In this document: positions 61,297 through 64,000 of the stretch, in pieces
Position numbering within the stretch: the first letter of the stretch is position 1
Layout of the letters: each line of letters starts with the position of its first letter
Origin: Panicum virgatum
Taxonomy: Eukaryota; Streptophyta; Magnoliopsida; Poales; Poaceae
NCBI RefSeq assembly: GCF_016808335.1
Contig: NC_053140.1
Coordinates: 33,612,545-33,676,544, forward strand
Length of the DNA: 64,000 nucleotides
Reading direction: 5' to 3'
The notes under the pieces: generated by a model
Seen by the model: the letters and a program-made list of their open reading frames with translations, nothing else
Databases searched by the model: none
What the model was told of the DNA's origin: nothing
Program-made: the position numbers and the translations under genes

Positions 61297-63800
61297 CCCT
61301 AAACTGATTTATTTGGTGCGTTTCGTGCATTTTGGGTGCATTTGATACCATTCGGTTGCCTTACAAAACTCTGTGCAAAACGGGCCGAACAAGTGCGAAG
61401 GTTCGTGCCATGAAGTCACATCGGAATTTTTCGCAACGAACGCAGCCGATCCCCACCATTGGACCCTAAATTGACGTTTTGGTGTGTTTCGTACTATTTG
61501 GGTGTATTTGGGACCGTTTGGTTGCCTTACCGAACTCGGTGCAAAACGGGCCGAACTAGTGCAAAAGTTCATGCCACGAAGTCGCGGCGGAATTTTTCAC
61601 AACAAACGCACCCGATCCACCCCATTGGACCGTAAACTGACGTTTTGCTGCATTTCGTACTATTTGGGTGCATTTGGAACCCTTTGGTTGCCTTACGAAA
61701 CATGGGGCAAAACGGGCCGAACTAGTGCAAAAGTTCGTGCCCCGAAGTCGTGTTGGAATTTTTTGCAACGAACGGACCTGATCCACCCCATTGGACCCTA
61801 AACTGACGTTTTGGTGCGTTTCATACTATTCAGGTGCATTTGAGACCGTTTGGTTGCCATACGGAACTCGGTGCAAATCGGGTCGAACTAGTGCAAAAGT
61901 TCGTGCCACGAAGTCGCGTCGGAATTTTTCGCAACGAATGCACCCGATCCACCTTATAGGACACTAAACTGACGTTTTGGTGTGTTCCATACTATTTGGG
62001 CGCATTTGAGACCGTTTGGTTGCCTTACGAAACTAGGTGCAAAACGGGTCGAACTAGTGCAAATGTTTGTGCCACGAAGTCGCGTCGGAATTTTCGCAAC
62101 GAATGCACCCGATCCACCTTATAGGACACTAAAATGACGTGTTGGTGTGTTTCGTACTATTTGGGTGCATTTGGTACCGTTTGGTTGCCTTACGGAAGTC
62201 GGTGCAAAACGGGACGAACTAGTGCAAAAGTTCGTGCCACGTAGTCGTGTCGGAATTTTTCACAACAAACACACCCGATCCACCCCATTGGACCCTAAAC
62301 TGACATTTTTCTGCATTTCGTACTATTTGGGTGCATTTGGGACCGTTTGGTTGCCTTACGGAAGTCGGTGCAAAACGGGCCAAACTAGTGCAAAAGTTCG
62401 TGCCACGAAGTCGCATCGGAATTTTTCGCAACGAACACACCCGATCCACCCCATTGGACCCTAAACTGATGTTTTGTTGTGTTTCGTACTATTTGGGTGC
62501 ATTTGGGACCGTTTGGTTGCCTTACCGAACTCGGTGCAAAACGGGCCGAACTAGAGCAAAAGTTCGTGCCACGAAGTTGCGTCGGAATTTTAAGCTATGA
62601 ACACACCCGATCCACCCCATTGGACCCTAAACTGATTTATTTGGTGCTTTTCGTGCAATTTGAGTGCATTTGAGACCATTCGGTTGCCTTACAAAACTCT
62701 ATCCAAAACGGGCCGAGCTAGTGTGAAAGTTCGTGCCATGAAGTCGCGTCGGAATTTTTCGCAACGAACGCAGCCGATCCACACCATTGGACCCTAAATT
62801 AATGTTTTGGTGTGTTTCGTACTATTTGGGTGTATTTGGGACCGTTTGGTTGCCTTACCGAACTCGGTGCAAAACGGGCCGAACTAGTGCAAAAGTTCGT
62901 GCCACGAAGTCGCGTCGGAATTTTTCACAACAAACGCACCCGATCCACCCCATTTGACCCTAAACTGACGTTTTGCTGCATTTCGTACTATTTGGGTGCA
63001 TTTGGAACCGTTTGGTTGCCTTACGAAACATGGGGCAAAACGGGCCGAACTAGTGCAAAAGTTCGTGCCCCGAAGTCGCTTTGGAATTTTTTGCAACGAA
63101 CGCACCCAATCCACCCCATTGGACCCTAAATTGACGTTTTGGTGTGTTTCATACTATTTAGGTGCATTTGAGACCATTTGGTTGCCTTACAAAACTCGGT
63201 GCAAATCGGGCCGAACTAGTGCAAAAGTTCGTGCCACGAAGTCGCGTCGGAATTTTTCGTTATGAACACACCCAATCCACCCCAATGGACCCTTAATTGA
63301 CGTTTTGCTGTGTTTTGTACTATTTGGGTGCATTTGGGACCGTTTGGTTGCCTTACGAAACTTGGTGCAAAACAGGCCGAACTAGTGCAAACGTTTGTGC
63401 CACGAAGTCGCGTCGAAATTTTTTGCAACGAATGCACCCGATCCACCTTATAGGACACTAAACTTACGTTTTGGGGCGTTCCATACTGTTTGGGTGCATT
63501 TGGGACCGTTTGGTTGCCTTGCGAAACTCGGTGCAAAATTGGCTGAACTACTGCAAAAGTTCGTGCCACGAAGTCGCATCGGAATGTTTCACAACGAATG
63601 CACCCGATCTACCCCCATTGGACCCTAAATTGACATTTTGGTACGTTTCGTAATATTTGGGTGTATTTGGGACCGTTTGGTTGCCTTACCGAACTCCGCG
63701 CAAAACGGGCCGAACTACTGCAAAGTTCGTGCCACGAAGTTGCGTCGGAATTTTCCGCAACAAACACACCCGATCCACCCCATCGGACCCTAAACTGACG

Positions 63801-63858
63801 TTTTGCTGCGTTTCGTACTATTTGGGTGCATTTGGGACCGTTTGGTTGCCTTACGAAA
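63801..63858. other. 10 bp-phased T-tract region (degenerate 10-mer repeat)
   Basis: Five successive 10 bp blocks begin with TTT (63801, 63811, 63821, 63831, 63841) and a sixth begins with TT (63851). The blocks resemble one another (ttttgctgcg, tttcgtacta, tttgggtgca, tttgggaccg, tttggttgcc), so this half of the monomer looks like a decayed 10 bp minisatellite. T/A runs in helical phase are known to favour curvature and fixed nucleosome rotation. That role is inferred here. The same pattern is present in nearly every monomer of the window. Confidence 0.85.
63811..63827 (+). other. CENP-B-box-like 17-mer (8 of 9 core bases)
   Basis: TTTCGTACTATTTGGGT fits the mammalian CENP-B box core nTTCGnnnnAnnCGGGn at eight of nine fixed positions. 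The only mismatch is T for the C of CGGG. Many monomers carry the same 17-mer, while others have tttcata, ttttgta or ttccata in place of tttcgta. The missing second CpG matters for CENP-B contact, and most lineages lack CENP-B, so this is recorded as a resemblance only. Confidence 0.35.
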
Positions 63859-63875
63859 CACGGTGCAAAACGGGC

Positions 63876-63895
63876 CGAACTAGTGCAAAAGTTCG
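63876..63895. other. Inverted repeat CGAACT-8 nt-AGTTCG
   Basis: Arms at 63876-63881 and 63890-63895 are exact reverse complements around an 8 nt centre (agtgcaaa). The right arm overlaps the left arm of the TTCGTG dyad. It is present in most monomers with the ordinary ccgaactagtgcaaaagttcg core and is lost in L, I and B variants with altered bases. It could extrude as a small cruciform or serve as a protein site, but no function is shown. Confidence 0.7.
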
Positions 63896-63904
63896 TGCCA
63901 CGAA
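63892..63904. other. 13 bp dyad TTCGTG-C-CACGAA
   Basis: Two perfect 6 bp arms flank a single C. The element recurs about once per monomer, although some subtypes have one altered arm (ending CATGAA, CCCGAA or CACGTA). In L-type monomers both arms have changed together to TTTGTG-C-CACAAA, for example at 21014-21026. A dyad with a 1 nt centre suits a dimeric DNA-binding protein better than a hairpin. No binding protein is known from the sequence. Confidence 0.8.
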
Positions 63905-64000
63905 GTCGCGTCGGAATTTTTCGCAACGAATGCACCCGATCCACCTTATAGGACACTAAACTGACATTTTGGTGCGTTCCATACTATTTGGGCGCATTTG

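Larger units (their letters stand above)
63788..63953. repeat. Representative 166 bp monomer (A type, near consensus)
   Basis: This unit shows the basic anatomy. It opens with CCCTAAA (63788-63794). T-runs then start at 63801, 63811, 63821, 63831, 63841 and 63851, exactly 10 bp apart, and A-runs lie at 63856-63858, 63867-63870, 63878-63879 and 63887-63890. GTGCAAAA occurs at 63863 and 63883, 20 bp apart. A SpeI hexamer ACTAGT lies at 63879-63884, an inverted repeat CGAACT-8 nt-AGTTCG at 63876-63895, and a dyad TTCGTG-C-CACGAA at 63892-63904. The phase (start at CCCTAAA) is my convention. Confidence 0.95.
1..64000. repeat. Satellite DNA array, ~166 bp monomer, ~385 copies
   Basis: The window is filled from end to end by a head-to-tail tandem repeat. 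Landmarks such as ccctaaactg, gcatttgggaccgtttgg, ccgaactagtgcaaaag and cacccgatccacc recur every 165-167 bp on the same strand, with no inversion and no foreign insertion seen. A consensus-like monomer is about 52% GC by hand count. The monomer length is not a multiple of three, so no reading frame persists beyond about two units. Arrays of this period and size are typical of centromeric, pericentromeric or subtelomeric heterochromatin in eukaryotes. The chromosomal position and species are not determined here. Confidence 0.99.
59491..64000. repeat. Terminal mosaic segment
   Basis: About 27 monomers. The part 61950-63130 matches 36780-37955 at a constant offset of 25,174 bp, sharing private spellings such as aagctatgaacac, tggtgcttttcg and gcaatttgag. 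Two small deletions shorten units here (near 60494, 8 bp; near 61290, 10 bp). The last unit (63954-64000) is cut by the window edge. Confidence 0.78.

Noticed and set aside
63788..63794. Interstitial telomere array
   Set aside because: Only one CCCTAAA occurs per monomer and never in tandem. It is a motif within the satellite, not telomeric DNA.
63811..63827. True CENP-B box
   Set aside because: The fixed core requires CGGG and the monomers have TGGG. I saw no monomer that satisfies the full core, so it is reported only as a resemblance.
63892..63904. Transcription terminator or RNA hairpin
   Set aside because: The dyad has a 1 nt centre, which cannot form a stable hairpin loop. There is no adjacent gene and no consistent T-tail.
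1..64000. Hundreds of similar 60-105 codon frames on both strands, which look like a protein family
   Set aside because: Their similarity follows from the DNA repeat. Both strands and several frames give equally conserved peptides, the unit length is not a multiple of three, and stops recur at fixed monomer positions.
1..64000. CRISPR array
   Set aside because: Repeats are directly adjacent, the unit is about 166 bp with no unique spacers, and there are no cas genes.
1..64000. Assignment to a named species or published satellite family
   Set aside because: Several plant and animal satellites have similar unit lengths. I do not recognise this sequence with certainty, so a search against a repeat database is needed before naming it.

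Overview
The whole 64 kb window is one uninterrupted head-to-tail satellite DNA array. I find no protein-coding gene, RNA gene, transposable element, CRISPR array or unique sequence. The basic unit is about 166 bp (165-167 bp), so the window holds about 385 monomers, all in the same orientation. A period close to nucleosome size, a hierarchy of higher-order repeats and the absence of genes point to a eukaryotic nuclear genome, in a centromeric, pericentromeric or subtelomeric block. Each ordinary monomer carries one CCCTAAA, the plant-type telomere heptamer. That is compatible with a plant but does not prove it, and I do not name a species.

Monomers fall into recurring subtypes, which I label with my own letters (E, L, D, G, K, B, M, N, F, Q, J, I, H, A). 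Their fixed order defines higher-order repeats (HORs). Layout: (1) 1-1689, a partial HOR with extra monomers; (2) 1690-8663, two collinear copies of a 21-monomer HOR (3,487 bp); (3) 8664-10204, a transition; (4) 10205-17922, a second kind of 21-monomer unit, a 14-monomer derivative, then another 21-monomer unit; (5) 17923-29213, four tandem copies of a 17-monomer HOR (2,822-2,824 bp each), whose order I resolved monomer by monomer in 20745-23568; (6) 27551-35289, a near-identical tandem duplication of about 3.87 kb, each copy holding a 48-49 bp truncated monomer; (7) 35290-46091, a mosaic of HOR pieces with two microhomology deletions; (8) 46092-50390, a 13-monomer (2,160 bp) tandem duplication; (9) 50391-64000, further mosaic pieces, including a perfect 58 bp duplication and two small deletions.

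E-type monomers (marker: gacgtgttggtg, then GGTACC) begin at 4808, 8295, 9124, 12111, 14436, 17923, 20745, 23569, 26391, 29214, 30590, 33083, 34460, 36953, 38447, 43262, 45819, 50469, 51687, 54177, 55839, 58492, 60643 and 62127. Nearly all intervals are whole multiples of 166 bp to within a few bases (21, 5, 18, 14, 21, 17, 17, 17, 17, 8, 15, 8, 15, 9, 29, 16, 28, 7, 15, 10, 16, 13 and 9 monomers). The larger deviations are explained by specific indels that I locate. The array has therefore evolved almost entirely by in-register unequal exchange, and several hybrid monomers at exchange points can be identified.

Inside the monomer, the first half is a degenerate 10 bp repeat with T-runs exactly 10 bp apart, and A-runs follow at about 10-11 bp. 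The second half carries a 13 bp dyad (TTCGTG-C-CACGAA), a 6-8-6 inverted repeat and a SpeI site. These are the most plausible functional elements: DNA curvature, nucleosome phasing or protein binding. That role is inferred. Open reading frames of 60-154 codons occur throughout, but they are by-products of the repeat.
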